A DNA stretch of 64,000 nt from Cryomorphaceae bacterium (GTDB taxonomy: Bacteria; Bacteroidota; Bacteroidia; Flavobacteriales_D; Parvicellaceae): contig CAJJBV010000004.1 of assembly GCA_905182525.1 (NCBI GenBank), positions 258,068 to 322,067 on the forward strand, given 5' to 3'. The notes beneath the pieces are model-generated. The model was not told where the DNA came from. It did no database searches and saw only the letters and a list, made by a program, of their open reading frames with translations. Shown here one piece after another: positions 35,403 to 43,514 of this stretch (the first letter of the stretch is position 1; the number at the start of each line of letters is the position of its first letter). Made by a program: the position numbers and the translations under genes.

Positions 35403-38240
35403 TTAAAATTTATAGTTATATCCAAAACTAAATAATCTTCCAGGATTCCTTAGACTGAAATTAAGACTTTCAGTACTAAATGATTCAAACTTACTCTCTA
35501 AAGAGTCATTTAAAATATTATTAATTTTGAAGTTTAAAGAAGATCTTCTGTTTTTCCCTATTTCCTTATTAAAATTAAAATTAAGACTATGAAAAGGCAT
35601 AGTGTATACATCAGGTAAAAATCCTGTACCTACTATTTCTAAAGTTTTTCCTTGAATATTATAAAAAAGTCCAGTTTGTAATCCTTTATCAGAATTGGAA
35701 TAATTCAATCCAGTATTAACAAGAAATGGAGCTTGTCCCTGAAGAGTTCTGTAATTACCTAATGTTTCTCCAGCTCGCAGCATATTTTGTCTTAAATTAT
35801 ATTCACTTTCTGAAAAAGACAACTTTGAATTGATGAAAGAGGCATTTATATTTATACTAATATTTTTAAAAATTTTATTTAAAAATGATAAATTTTTTCT
35901 TATTTCAAATTCAACACCTAAAAGAGATGCAGAACCTAAATTTTTAGGTGTAAAATTTGTTGGTGCAGACTCAAAATAGGTCATTTCTATAGGGTCTTGG
36001 AAGTTTTTATAAAACAGGCTAACTGCAAACATTTGTGAAAAATCTCCAAAGTGCTCATATCTTAAATCATAATTTTGTATATAAGATGGCTTAAGGTCAA
36101 TATTTCCTATAAAAGTCATATTTGATAATGGATCGTAAATTTCTGCAATTGAAGCTTCTTTAAAAGATGGTCTTGCAGTAGTTCTAGTTGCACAACCTCT
36201 TATATTACTTTTTTCATTCACTTGTAAAATCAGATTCGCAGTTGGGAATATATCTAATTTATTAATAACATTTTCTCTTATAAAATTAATTCCTTGTTGT
36301 GAGTTTTTTCCTGAATAATACAAATCAAACTTTTCTGCTCTTATTCCTAGTATAGTTCTAATGGAACCAAAAATTTTCACTTCGTTAGAAAGATATCCAG
36401 AGAAATTAGTTTTTTCGGCATTAAATCTTCGAGCATCTTCAAATATTGTAGTATTTGGATTGATGTAAGTTCCTTGATTGTTATTTTCGTTCCATATATT
36501 GTTTACTGTTAGTAAAGAATCTGAAACACCATTATAATTATTCCATTCTTCTAGTGAGGTATATGTAGAACTTATTGAATATTGTCCTATTTCAAAATCT
36601 CGTACTTGATAGCTTGTTAAAACCCCAAATTTAAATTTCGATTTTTTTCCTTCTTGCCCATAATTTTTTGTGAAATCTAGTTTTCCATTCAAATGGTTTT
36701 CGTTTAAAAATCGCCATATTCTTTTGGGTTCAGTGTTTTCCTGAAAACTAAATACGCCGTCTTCATCCTGAAAAGTAGTTGTTCTAATATCTTTATCGTG
36801 AATTCTTGAAATTGTGGGAGATAATTTCCACTCGGTTTTCAACGAAGCATCTTGTGAAGTATGTGTTCCTTGAATCATAAAATTAGTAATACTCCTTTGG
36901 GTATACTCAAGATTATCTTTATTAAAGTCTATAAAATCTGAAAATCTAGTTTGTTGTCTGAATTTACCAGATTTTGACTCTCCATTTTGAATGTGAAGAA
37001 GTGTTAATTTATATTTTGAATGATTAGTTCTGTAAGAAATACCACCAAGAGAACTTAAAATCACATTGTTAATTCCAATATTTCCTTTTTGAGTTCTATT
37101 AGTGTCTAGTGAGAAAATATTTATGTTTGAGTTCTTATTAAAAAAGTTGTTTTCCGCGTTTTCATAAAATTCAGTTTGATTGCTGTATGATAAACTGCCT
37201 ATAATTCCTAAAGTATGCTCATTTTTGCCAACTTCAAATTGATTTCCTATAGAATATCCAAATGAATAATTCATTAAACTTTTAATTTTTACCGCAGACA
37301 TTTGAGGATTAAATTCTTTTGTAAAATTGGATACTCTAAGAGCATCTCCTGAAGATAAATTAAATCTTGGATCTATAATTTGACTAGAATTTCTTAAACT
37401 GGGTAACGCTCTTTTTCCATTGTCAAAACCTAAAAAATCTGTTGAGCTTCCGCTGTTAGTTAAATAATTAGAATTTAAGTGCATTTGAGGGTTAAATCCA
37501 ATTTTTATTTTTAATAATGATGATTTTTTTGAATAAAAATCCTTTGTGATAATATTTACCAAACCACCTGTGAAATCTGCTGGTAAATTAGCACTAAATG
37601 ATTTAGTTATTTGAACATTTTCTAAAATATTTGTTGGAAATAAATCCATTTGAATAGTATTTCTATCAGGATCTAAACCAGGAATATTAATGCCATTTAA
37701 AATTGACTTTGAATATCTATCTCCTAAACCTCTGACATATATATATTTTCCACCCATGATGGAAATTCCAGGAACTCTTTTTATAGCATTTGCTAAATTA
37801 CTTGCCCCTATTTTTTTAAATGATTCTGATGAAATCCCATCCATTAAATTTGCAGATTTTTTTTGCATCCTTAAAAGTGCTTCTTCTGAATTTTTTTTGT
37901 TTGAAACAGAAACGACTAATTCTTTTAATCCAACTGAGGAAGATTCAAGAGATACATTTATATCTTTAATTTCATTTTCTAAAACTTCAACATTTATTAT
38001 TTCCTTTGTTTTGTAACCTACAAATGAATAAATTAAAGTGTATGTACCTGGCGAGATAATAATTGAATAATTTCCATCAAAATCAGTTGTAACCCCTTTA
38101 CTAGATCCTTTTACTAAAACGTTTGCAAAAGGCATTGTTTCATTGAATTCTTCATCTAAAACTTTACCCACTATTTTACTCTGTGAATATCCAATTATAC
38201 TTGTTAAAAGTATTAATAATGTACCTATTGATTTAATCAT
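35403..38240 (-). CDS. TonB-dependent receptor, Pho-cluster member
   Basis: A 945-residue receptor: signal peptide, CarboxypepD_reg domain (VGKVLDEEFNETMPFANVLV), plug with IKRVPGISIMGGKYIYVRGL and LNGINIPGLDPDRNTIQMDL, then a large barrel ending SFGYNYKF. The plug sequence YVRGLGDRYSKSILNG marks a distinct receptor subgroup common in marine Flavobacteriia. Its upstream partner is a beta-helix lipoprotein and the surrounding genes concern phosphate, so it probably imports a phosphorus-containing ligand; the ligand is inference. A perfect hairpin lies 15 bases before its ATG. Confidence 0.94.
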   Translation of the reverse strand: MIKSIGTLLILLTSIIGYSQSKIVGKVLDEEFNETMPFANVLVKGSSKGVTTDFDGNYSIIISPGTYTLIYSFVGYKTKEIINVEVLENEIKDINVSLESSSVGLKELVVSVSNKKNSEEALLRMQKKSANLMDGISSESFKKIGASNLANAIKRVPGISIMGGKYIYVRGLGDRYSKSILNGINIPGLDPDRNTIQMDLFPTNILENVQITKSFSANLPADFTGGLVNIITKDFYSKKSSLLKIKIGFNPQMHLNSNYLTNSGSSTDFLGFDNGKRALPSLRNSSQIIDPRFNLSSGDALRVSNFTKEFNPQMSAVKIKSLMNYSFGYSIGNQFEVGKNEHTLGIIGSLSYSNQTEFYENAENNFFNKNSNINIFSLDTNRTQKGNIGINNVILSSLGGISYRTNHSKYKLTLLHIQNGESKSGKFRQQTRFSDFIDFNKDNLEYTQRSITNFMIQGTHTSQDASLKTEWKLSPTISRIHDKDIRTTTFQDEDGVFSFQENTEPKRIWRFLNENHLNGKLDFTKNYGQEGKKSKFKFGVLTSYQVRDFEIGQYSISSTYTSLEEWNNYNGVSDSLLTVNNIWNENNNQGTYINPNTTIFEDARRFNAEKTNFSGYLSNEVKIFGSIRTILGIRAEKFDLYYSGKNSQQGINFIRENVINKLDIFPTANLILQVNEKSNIRGCATRTTARPSFKEASIAEIYDPLSNMTFIGNIDLKPSYIQNYDLRYEHFGDFSQMFAVSLFYKNFQDPIEMTYFESAPTNFTPKNLGSASLLGVEFEIRKNLSFLNKIFKNISININASFINSKLSFSESEYNLRQNMLRAGETLGNYRTLQGQAPFLVNTGLNYSNSDKGLQTGLFYNIQGKTLEIVGTGFLPDVYTMPFHSLNFNFNKEIGKNRRSSLNFKINNILNDSLESKFESFSTESLNFSLRNPGRLFSFGYNYKF

Positions 38241-38254
38241 ATTATTTTATAATA

Positions 38255-38290
38255 AATAACTGCCTTATGAAAATTCACAAGGCAGTTATT
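38255..38290. promoter_or_regulatory. Perfect 12-bp inverted repeat just upstream of the TonB receptor ATG
   Basis: AATAACTGCCTT (38255-38266) and AAGGCAGTTATT (38279-38290) form a perfect hairpin with a 12-base loop. On the transcript from the lipoprotein gene it lies before the receptor start codon (38240). It lacks a U-run on its 3' side in that direction; on the plus strand it is followed by AAAAAA. It may be an mRNA-stability or attenuation structure between the two genes. Confidence 0.6.
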
Positions 38291-38313
38291 AAAAAACTAT
38301 TTAAGTTGTTAAT

Positions 38314-39630
38314 TTATAATGCTCCTTTTTCATTTGCATATGTCCATGAAAATTCAGATTCATCCGCACCTACGCTATTAGAATTATTACTTACTATGTT
38401 ACATATTGTAATACCATCGGATTCAAAAGTTGATCCAACAGAAGATCTATCGTTGAAAATAGAGCCGTTTGTTAGGTTTGTTGTAAAACAATCATTGCCA
38501 TCGGAGTTTGATGGAGAAAACTCAAACCCTGAAAACTTCAAGTTTCCAGATTTGTAGCTTAATGCATCTGCATCTGCATCTAGCTCGATATCTTTTCCGC
38601 TAGTAAAATTTTTTATAAAAATATTTAAATTGTTTCCAGTTGCTCCTTTTCTATAATCTGCAATTTCCCCATCAACGCCAGTTGCAATGCACTCGTTATT
38701 TGTTCCAACTAATGTTAAATTATTTAAGGTAAAACTTCCAGTAGCAGAGCCCTCTGGGCCATCAATTTCTAAAGCATGATCAGATGCATCGTTTAAAATA
38801 ACCATAGAGTTAGATATTGTCCCTGAATAAGCTTGGTCAATATCCAATCCATCGTCTCCTTGTCCCCAAACTAATAATTCAGAAGCATTAACTGTACCGC
38901 CAAAAAATTCTATTCCATCATCTACATTTCCTACTATTTCTATATGGTCAATAGTTGTTGCTGAGCCAACACAACCAAGAGTTAGTCCATTGATTTCATT
39001 GCCTTCTCCAATTTCAGCACCACCATGTCTTATAGATAAATATTGAATAATTCCTGAATTATCTAAAGGGTTATTCCCCCCATAAAGTCCGTTTGTTTCA
39101 GATGCAGGAATACCTTCAATTTGAAACTCTATGACATCTCCAGAAAAAGATCCAGGGGCATATCCTAGTATTAATAAACCTCCCCAGAGTCCTCTTACAT
39201 TTTCTGATAAAGAAGATCCAGAATTAGAGCCAATTGAAATATCATCTGATTCTGAAGTCATTATAATAGGTGAACTCTCAGTTCCTTGAGCAAATAATTT
39301 TCCACCTCTAGCAATAACTAAAGAAGTTGCATTAGCACCTGTTCCAGCCTTAGATTTAATAATGGTTCCTGCAGGAATTGTTAATGTAACCCCATTTGGA
39401 ACAATAACCCTTCCTTGCATAGACCAAATTACAGTAGGATCTAATGTTTTATCTGAATTTAAGGTTCCAGTTAGTAAATAATCCTCTTGGATATATTCAC
39501 AACTACCATCATCTTTACTTGTTTGTGAGTTATAATTTGTTGCGTTTGGATCAGTACATCCTTTTTTTTGACAACTGCAAATTGATATGCAAATTATAAT
39601 TAGAATAGAAGTTAATTTTGTATTTTTCAT
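38314..39630 (-). CDS. Right-handed beta-helix lipoprotein, partner of the TonB receptor
   Basis: A 438-residue lipoprotein. The signal ends in ISICSCQ with the lipid cysteine; then the Flavobacteriia Cys motif GCTDPNATNYNSQTSKDDGSC (a short calcium-loop-like segment), and a parallel beta-helix body. It has repeated turns such as GVTLTIPAGTIIKSKAG, IQYLSIRHGGAEIG, DHIEIVGNVDDGIEFFGG and ELLVWGQGDDGLDID. A surface-exposed ligand-binding or enzyme role is likely. It is transcribed just before the receptor gene, with a hairpin between. Positioned next to phoB with a shared control region. Confidence 0.88.
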   Translation of the reverse strand: MKNTKLTSILIIICISICSCQKKGCTDPNATNYNSQTSKDDGSCEYIQEDYLLTGTLNSDKTLDPTVIWSMQGRVIVPNGVTLTIPAGTIIKSKAGTGANATSLVIARGGKLFAQGTESSPIIMTSESDDISIGSNSGSSLSENVRGLWGGLLILGYAPGSFSGDVIEFQIEGIPASETNGLYGGNNPLDNSGIIQYLSIRHGGAEIGEGNEINGLTLGCVGSATTIDHIEIVGNVDDGIEFFGGTVNASELLVWGQGDDGLDIDQAYSGTISNSMVILNDASDHALEIDGPEGSATGSFTLNNLTLVGTNNECIATGVDGEIADYRKGATGNNLNIFIKNFTSGKDIELDADADALSYKSGNLKFSGFEFSPSNSDGNDCFTTNLTNGSIFNDRSSVGSTFESDGITICNIVSNNSNSVGADESEFSWTYANEKGAL

Positions 39631-39734
39631 TTTTATTAATTCGAAGTTTATTTTTAGTTTTTAATTTCTCCAACAAAGGAATATAATGTTGATCATATCT
39701 TTGTTTTTCAAATAGTTATTAAACTTTTATATAT

Positions 39735-39842
39735 ATGTTACTCCCATGTTAATGCGTATTAAGTAAATGTTAACTGATTTAATTTTTTAATGTTAATTTA
39801 ATGTTCCATTAACTTTACTCACACACTAATAAAATAATTTTG
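39735..39842 (+). promoter_or_regulatory. Putative Pho-box array and -7 element controlling phoB
   Basis: TTAA-type cores begin at 39738 (TTAC), 39749, 39759, 39770, 39779, 39793 and 39804 (TTCC), i.e. spacings of 11, 10, 11, 9, 14, 11. Three are preceded by ATG to give ATGTTAA. TAATTTTG (39835-39842), a perfect TAnnTTTG, begins 27 bases after the last unit, the same spacing as at the symporter promoter. Transcription would start near 39849, favouring translation from the ATG at 39870. The same region may also serve the divergent lipoprotein gene. Confidence 0.6.
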
Positions 39843-39869
39843 ATGCCAGATAATATTGAAAAGAAACCT

Positions 39870-40544
39870 ATGCCAAAAATCCTACTAGTAGATGACGAGC
39901 CAGATATTATTGAATTAATTCAATATCATCTTGAAAAGGAAGGTTATTTAGTTAAAACAGCTAAAAATGGAGTAGAAGGTTTAAAAGTTGCTAAATCTTT
40001 TGTGCCTGATTTAATACTTTTGGATGTAATGATGCCCGAAATGGATGGTATTGAAGCTTGTATTGAGCTTAGAAAAGACAATACTTTAAATAGTACTTTA
40101 ATAGCATTTCTGACAGCAAGAGCTGAAGATTATTCTCATGTAGCAGGCTTAGATTCTGGAGCCGATGATTACATAACTAAACCCATAAAACCAAGAGTAT
40201 TATTAAGTAAAATTAAAGCATTATTACGAAGGTCAACCGTAAATCAAATTATTAAAAATGATAAAGTTTCTTTAGAAATAAACAGAGATAAATATATTGT
40301 AATATGTGAAGGTAAAGAGTTTACACTACCTAAAAAAGAATTTGAATTACTGGCACTTCTTTTTTCAAAACCTGGAAACGTTTTTACTAGAGAAGCAATA
40401 TTGGCCAAGGTTTGGGGAGATGATATTGTGGTAGGGGATAGAACAATTGATGTTCACATAAGAAAATTAAGAGAAAAAATTGGAGATGTAAATATTAAAA
40501 CAATTAAAGGAGTGGGGTATAAGCTAAACTTGAATGTCAATTAA
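39870..40544 (+). CDS. phoB: PhoB-like response regulator (OmpR/PhoB family)
   Basis: A two-domain response regulator of 225-234 residues. The receiver has KILLVDDEPDIIELI (acidic pair), LILLDVMMPEMDGIE (phosphoacceptor Asp), the LTARAED Thr region and DDYITKPIKP (conserved Lys). A winged-helix effector ends with RTIDVHIRKLREKIG and IKTIKGVGYKL. I prefer the ATG at 39870 since MPKILLVDDE is the usual beginning and a promoter element covers 39835-39842; an ATG at 39843 adds nine residues. No histidine kinase lies beside it, unlike most phoB loci. It probably binds the local repeat arrays, including its own. Confidence 0.88.
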   Translation: MPKILLVDDEPDIIELIQYHLEKEGYLVKTAKNGVEGLKVAKSFVPDLILLDVMMPEMDGIEACIELRKDNTLNSTLIAFLTARAEDYSHVAGLDSGADDYITKPIKPRVLLSKIKALLRRSTVNQIIKNDKVSLEINRDKYIVICEGKEFTLPKKEFELLALLFSKPGNVFTREAILAKVWGDDIVVGDRTIDVHIRKLREKIGDVNIKTIKGVGYKLNLNVN

Positions 40545-41159
40545 TTTTCTAAACTCGTTTAAGATAACACTAGTTGCTCCCCAAACAACTTTGTTGTTTA
40601 AATCTAGGAAAGGAACATCATAATTTGTATTATTTCCATTCTTTTTAAAAGTCATTTTTTTTCTTTTGACAACTTCTTTTTTATAAAGTTCCTTGATATT
40701 AACCTCAATTATATTTTTAACCTCTCTAGAGTTGGGTTTGAAATTTGGAGCAAAATCACAATAACCTACAAAAGGATGAATTAAATAGTTGCTTGGTGGA
40801 ATATAAACTTGAGTTAATTCACCAATAATATTAACTGATAAAGTTTCTACTCCAACCTCTTCATGCGTTTCTCTAATTGCAGTTTGTTTTATTGTTTCTC
40901 CACTCTCATTTTTTCCACCAGGAAATGATATTTGGTTGCTATGTGTTCCCTCATATTCTTGTCTCTCAATTAAGCAAAAAAATATTTCATAATCTTTTGG
41001 ATATAGAAGTAATAATGTACTTGCAATTTTAGGATTTTTCTCTTTAAAATTTAATTCTGATTTATTTCTATAAGGTGCTAACTCTACATGAGCCTGATAC
41101 CCAGGTAAAGGTTTATTAAAAGATTCAAAAATTTCAAGAATAGTACTTTTAAAGTCCAA
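40524..41159 (-). CDS. Nudix hydrolase, CoA pyrophosphatase type (NudL-like)
   Basis: A 211-residue Nudix protein. The Nudix box GGKNESGETIKQTAIRETHE followed by EVG has every key residue (GX5EX7REUXEEXGU). The CoA-type hallmark upstream is the RQEYEGTHSNQISFPGGK region, close to the UPF0035 motif. Family members hydrolyse coenzyme A to 3',5'-ADP and 4'-phosphopantetheine. The gene converges on phoB and their ends overlap by 21 bases. Confidence 0.9.
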   Translation of the reverse strand: MDFKSTILEIFESFNKPLPGYQAHVELAPYRNKSELNFKEKNPKIASTLLLLYPKDYEIFFCLIERQEYEGTHSNQISFPGGKNESGETIKQTAIRETHEEVGVETLSVNIIGELTQVYIPPSNYLIHPFVGYCDFAPNFKPNSREVKNIIEVNIKELYKKEVVKRKKMTFKKNGNNTNYDVPFLDLNNKVVWGATSVILNEFRKLIDIQV

Positions 41160-41244
41160 AATAGATTAATAAATGATCAACAATTTATAAATAAGAGAAT
41201 TGAATTGGAACAATGCCAATTTGTTTTTTAATTTTGATAAAAAT

Positions 41245-41652
41245 ATGAAAGAACTTTGGTTGTCAGACACATTTTGGAGATTTTTAATAAATTCTATTGG
41301 TGCTTTATCAATATTTTTTGGTTCATGGTTATTATATAGGCTAATTAAATTCATTTATAATTCAACTAGAAATAAAACTTTGAATGATGAAAATTACATT
41401 AACCTAATGAGTCTTCCTGACACTTTTAAAGATCAAGTTCAGATTGGTCTTATCTTAAAAAATACTCAAAAAATTGATTTTAATATTTTAGATTTAAATG
41501 AAAATATTTTATTAAATATTTATAATGGTGAACTTCCAATTGGAGATAAAATATTTATAATTGATTCTTTGAAATTAAAAAATGGAGAATATTATTTTTC
41601 AATAAAAACCATTCATCAAAATATTTTTAGAAAAATTATAGTTAGTAATTAA
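41245..41652 (+). CDS. Small membrane-anchored protein with an Ig-like/T9SS-tail-like C-terminal domain
   Basis: About 135 residues from the ATG at 41245 (an in-frame TTG at 41200 would add 15). One membrane helix (RFLINSIGALSIFFGSWLLY) precedes a region that reads like the sorting-domain fold of secreted Bacteroidota proteins: VQIGLILKNTQKIDFNILDL, then ENILLNIYNGELPIGDKIF and LKNGEYYFSIKTIHQ. No signal peptidase site is evident and the helix-first order is unusual. It directly precedes the arginine-deiminase-like gene. Function unknown. Confidence 0.6.
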   Translation: MKELWLSDTFWRFLINSIGALSIFFGSWLLYRLIKFIYNSTRNKTLNDENYINLMSLPDTFKDQVQIGLILKNTQKIDFNILDLNENILLNIYNGELPIGDKIFIIDSLKLKNGEYYFSIKTIHQNIFRKIIVSN

Positions 41653-42587
41653 TTGACCAAAGAAAATCACATAACCTTAAATATTTCAAGTGAAACTGAT
41701 GTTTTAAAATCTGTAGTTTTAGGTATCTCTGATTCTATGGGAAAAACACCTGAAATTCACCAATGTTATGATCCAGATTCAAAATATCATGTAGAAAACA
41801 AAACATATCCTAAATCGAAAAATATTTCAATAGAATTAGATGGCTTTTTAAATATCCTAAATAAATATAATGTTGAGGTTTTAAGACCAGATAATATTCA
41901 TGATCTTAATCAAGTTTTTGCTAGAGATCTTGGTTTTGTAATAAAGAATAGATTTATTATTTCTAATATTATTACAGAAAGATCTCAAGAAATTCCTGCT
42001 CTTGAATAATATAATTAACCTTTTTTCAAATGATAAAGTTTTAAAAATCTCAAGAAATTCTAAAATTGAAGGTGGAGATATTTCAATTTTTAAAAATCAT
42101 ATTTTTATTGGAGCTTCCAATTCATGAAGATTTTAAAAAATTTAAAGTTGCAAGAACAAATTTTGAAGCAGTGAAAAATATTCAAGATCTTTTTCCGGAA
42201 ATGAAAGTTATGGGATTTGAGCTCTTTAAATCTGATGAAAATAAAGACGATAATACTTTACATTTAGACTGTTGTTTTCAGCCTGTTGGAAACAATTTGG
42301 CAATTATTGCTCCTAGTTCTTTTAAAAATAAAAGTGATATCGAATATTTAGAAAATTTATTTGGAAAGCCTAATTTATTTTATCTTGATGATTTTGAGAA
42401 AAATAAAATGTTTTCTAATGTTTTCTCCATTTCTACTAAAGTTGTAGTTTCTGATGTTAGATTCATTAAACTAAACAATTGGTTAAAACAAAATAATATT
42501 TTTGTAGAAGAAATTAACTATTCTGAAATATCCAAAATGGGAGGATTATTTAGATGTTCTACATTACCTTTAAAAAGAGAAAAATGA
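41653..42587 (+). CDS. Arginine deiminase-related (amidinotransferase-superfamily) protein, two frameshifts
   Basis: Guanidino-group-modifying superfamily (arginine deiminase, DDAH, amidinotransferase). A TTG start at 41653 gives VLKSVVLGISDSMGKTPEIH and LNQVFARDLGFVI; the frame stops at 42009. The next frame supplies IINLFSNDKVLKISRNSKIE then GGDISIFKNHIFIGAS, and a third frame DFKKFKVARTNFEAVKNIQD to the stop at 42587. Joined, it has the catalytic Glu/Asp region IEGGDI, the His motif LHLDCCFQPVG and the nucleophile Cys in LFRCSTLPL. Two indels near 42005 and 42125 break it. CtlX follows with ATGA overlap. Substrate unproven. Confidence 0.85.
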
Positions 42588-43513
42588 GTCAGATAACTAA
42601 TAATATTTTAATGGTACGGCCTACTGGGTTTACTTATAACGAGGAAACCGCAGTAAATAACCATTTTCAAAATCCAATCAAGAATATTAATTCTAAAAAA
42701 GTTACAGAAAATGCCATTAGAGAGTTTGATGAAATGGTTGCTTTATTAGGTAATAAAGGTGTGAGTGTACATGTTGTAGATCCAAAAGGGAATAAAAATA
42801 ACCCAGATGCAGTCTTTCCTAATAATTGGTTTTCAATACACGAAGATGGAACTAGAATTATCTATCCTATGTTTGCTAAAAGTAGAAGAAAGGAAAGAAA
42901 CTTAGATATTTTTAAAAGTCTTGAAAAGAACATCTTATTTAATTTAAAAAAGAATATTGATCTCACTTTTTATGAAGATGAAAATTTATTTTTAGAGGGA
43001 ACTGGTAGTATGGTTTTTGACCGAGTTAATAAAATTGCTTATGCTACTCTTTCTGAAAGAACTTCTTTAAAGGTACTAAGAGATTTTTCAAAAACAATGA
43101 GATATAAAATGGTTTATTTTGATTCCTTTCATGATAATAAAGATAAAAAAAGTCCAGTTTATCATACAAATGTCATGTTAAGTGTTGGTAATCACTTTGC
43201 TGTTGTATGCTCTAATACAATAAGCGATAGAATTGAAAAATTCAAATTAATGGAATCTTTTGAAATTTCAGGTAAAGAAGTTGTTGAAATTTCTGTTTCC
43301 CAAATGAATAATTTTGCAGGAAATATATTGCAAGTAATGGGCTCTAACGAAACTCCATTGATCGTGATTTCTAAAACTGCTTTTAACTCAATGGAAAAAG
43401 CACAGCTTAGTAAATTAGAAAAGTATGGAGAGCTAATTGTTCCATCACTTGAAACTATTGAAACCTATGGCGGAGGAAGTGCAAGGTGTATGATGGCAGA
43501 ACTATTTTTTTAA
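42584..43513 (+). CDS. ctlX: Citrulline utilization hydrolase CtlX-type amidinotransferase
   Basis: A 309-residue member of the arginine-deiminase fold. The start is the ATG at 42584, overlapping the previous stop (ATGA); longer frames begin inside that gene. Landmarks: NILMVRPTGFTYNEETAVNN, FPNNWFSIHEDGTRIIYPMF, LEGTGSMVFDRVNKIAYATL, catalytic His in PVYHTNVMLSVG near residue 205, and catalytic Cys in GGGSARCMMAELFF at the C-terminus. CtlX proteins act on citrulline or arginine-like guanidino/ureido compounds. Paired arginine-hydrolase-type genes are a known Flavobacteriia arrangement. Confidence 0.9.
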   Translation: MSQITNNILMVRPTGFTYNEETAVNNHFQNPIKNINSKKVTENAIREFDEMVALLGNKGVSVHVVDPKGNKNNPDAVFPNNWFSIHEDGTRIIYPMFAKSRRKERNLDIFKSLEKNILFNLKKNIDLTFYEDENLFLEGTGSMVFDRVNKIAYATLSERTSLKVLRDFSKTMRYKMVYFDSFHDNKDKKSPVYHTNVMLSVGNHFAVVCSNTISDRIEKFKLMESFEISGKEVVEISVSQMNNFAGNILQVMGSNETPLIVISKTAFNSMEKAQLSKLEKYGELIVPSLETIETYGGGSARCMMAELFF

Positions 43514-43514
43514 A

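Noticed and set aside
39696-39703. Perfect TATCTTTG on the plus strand upstream of phoB
   Set aside because: No TTG at the right distance and the repeat array would lie downstream of it; the element at 39835 fits better.
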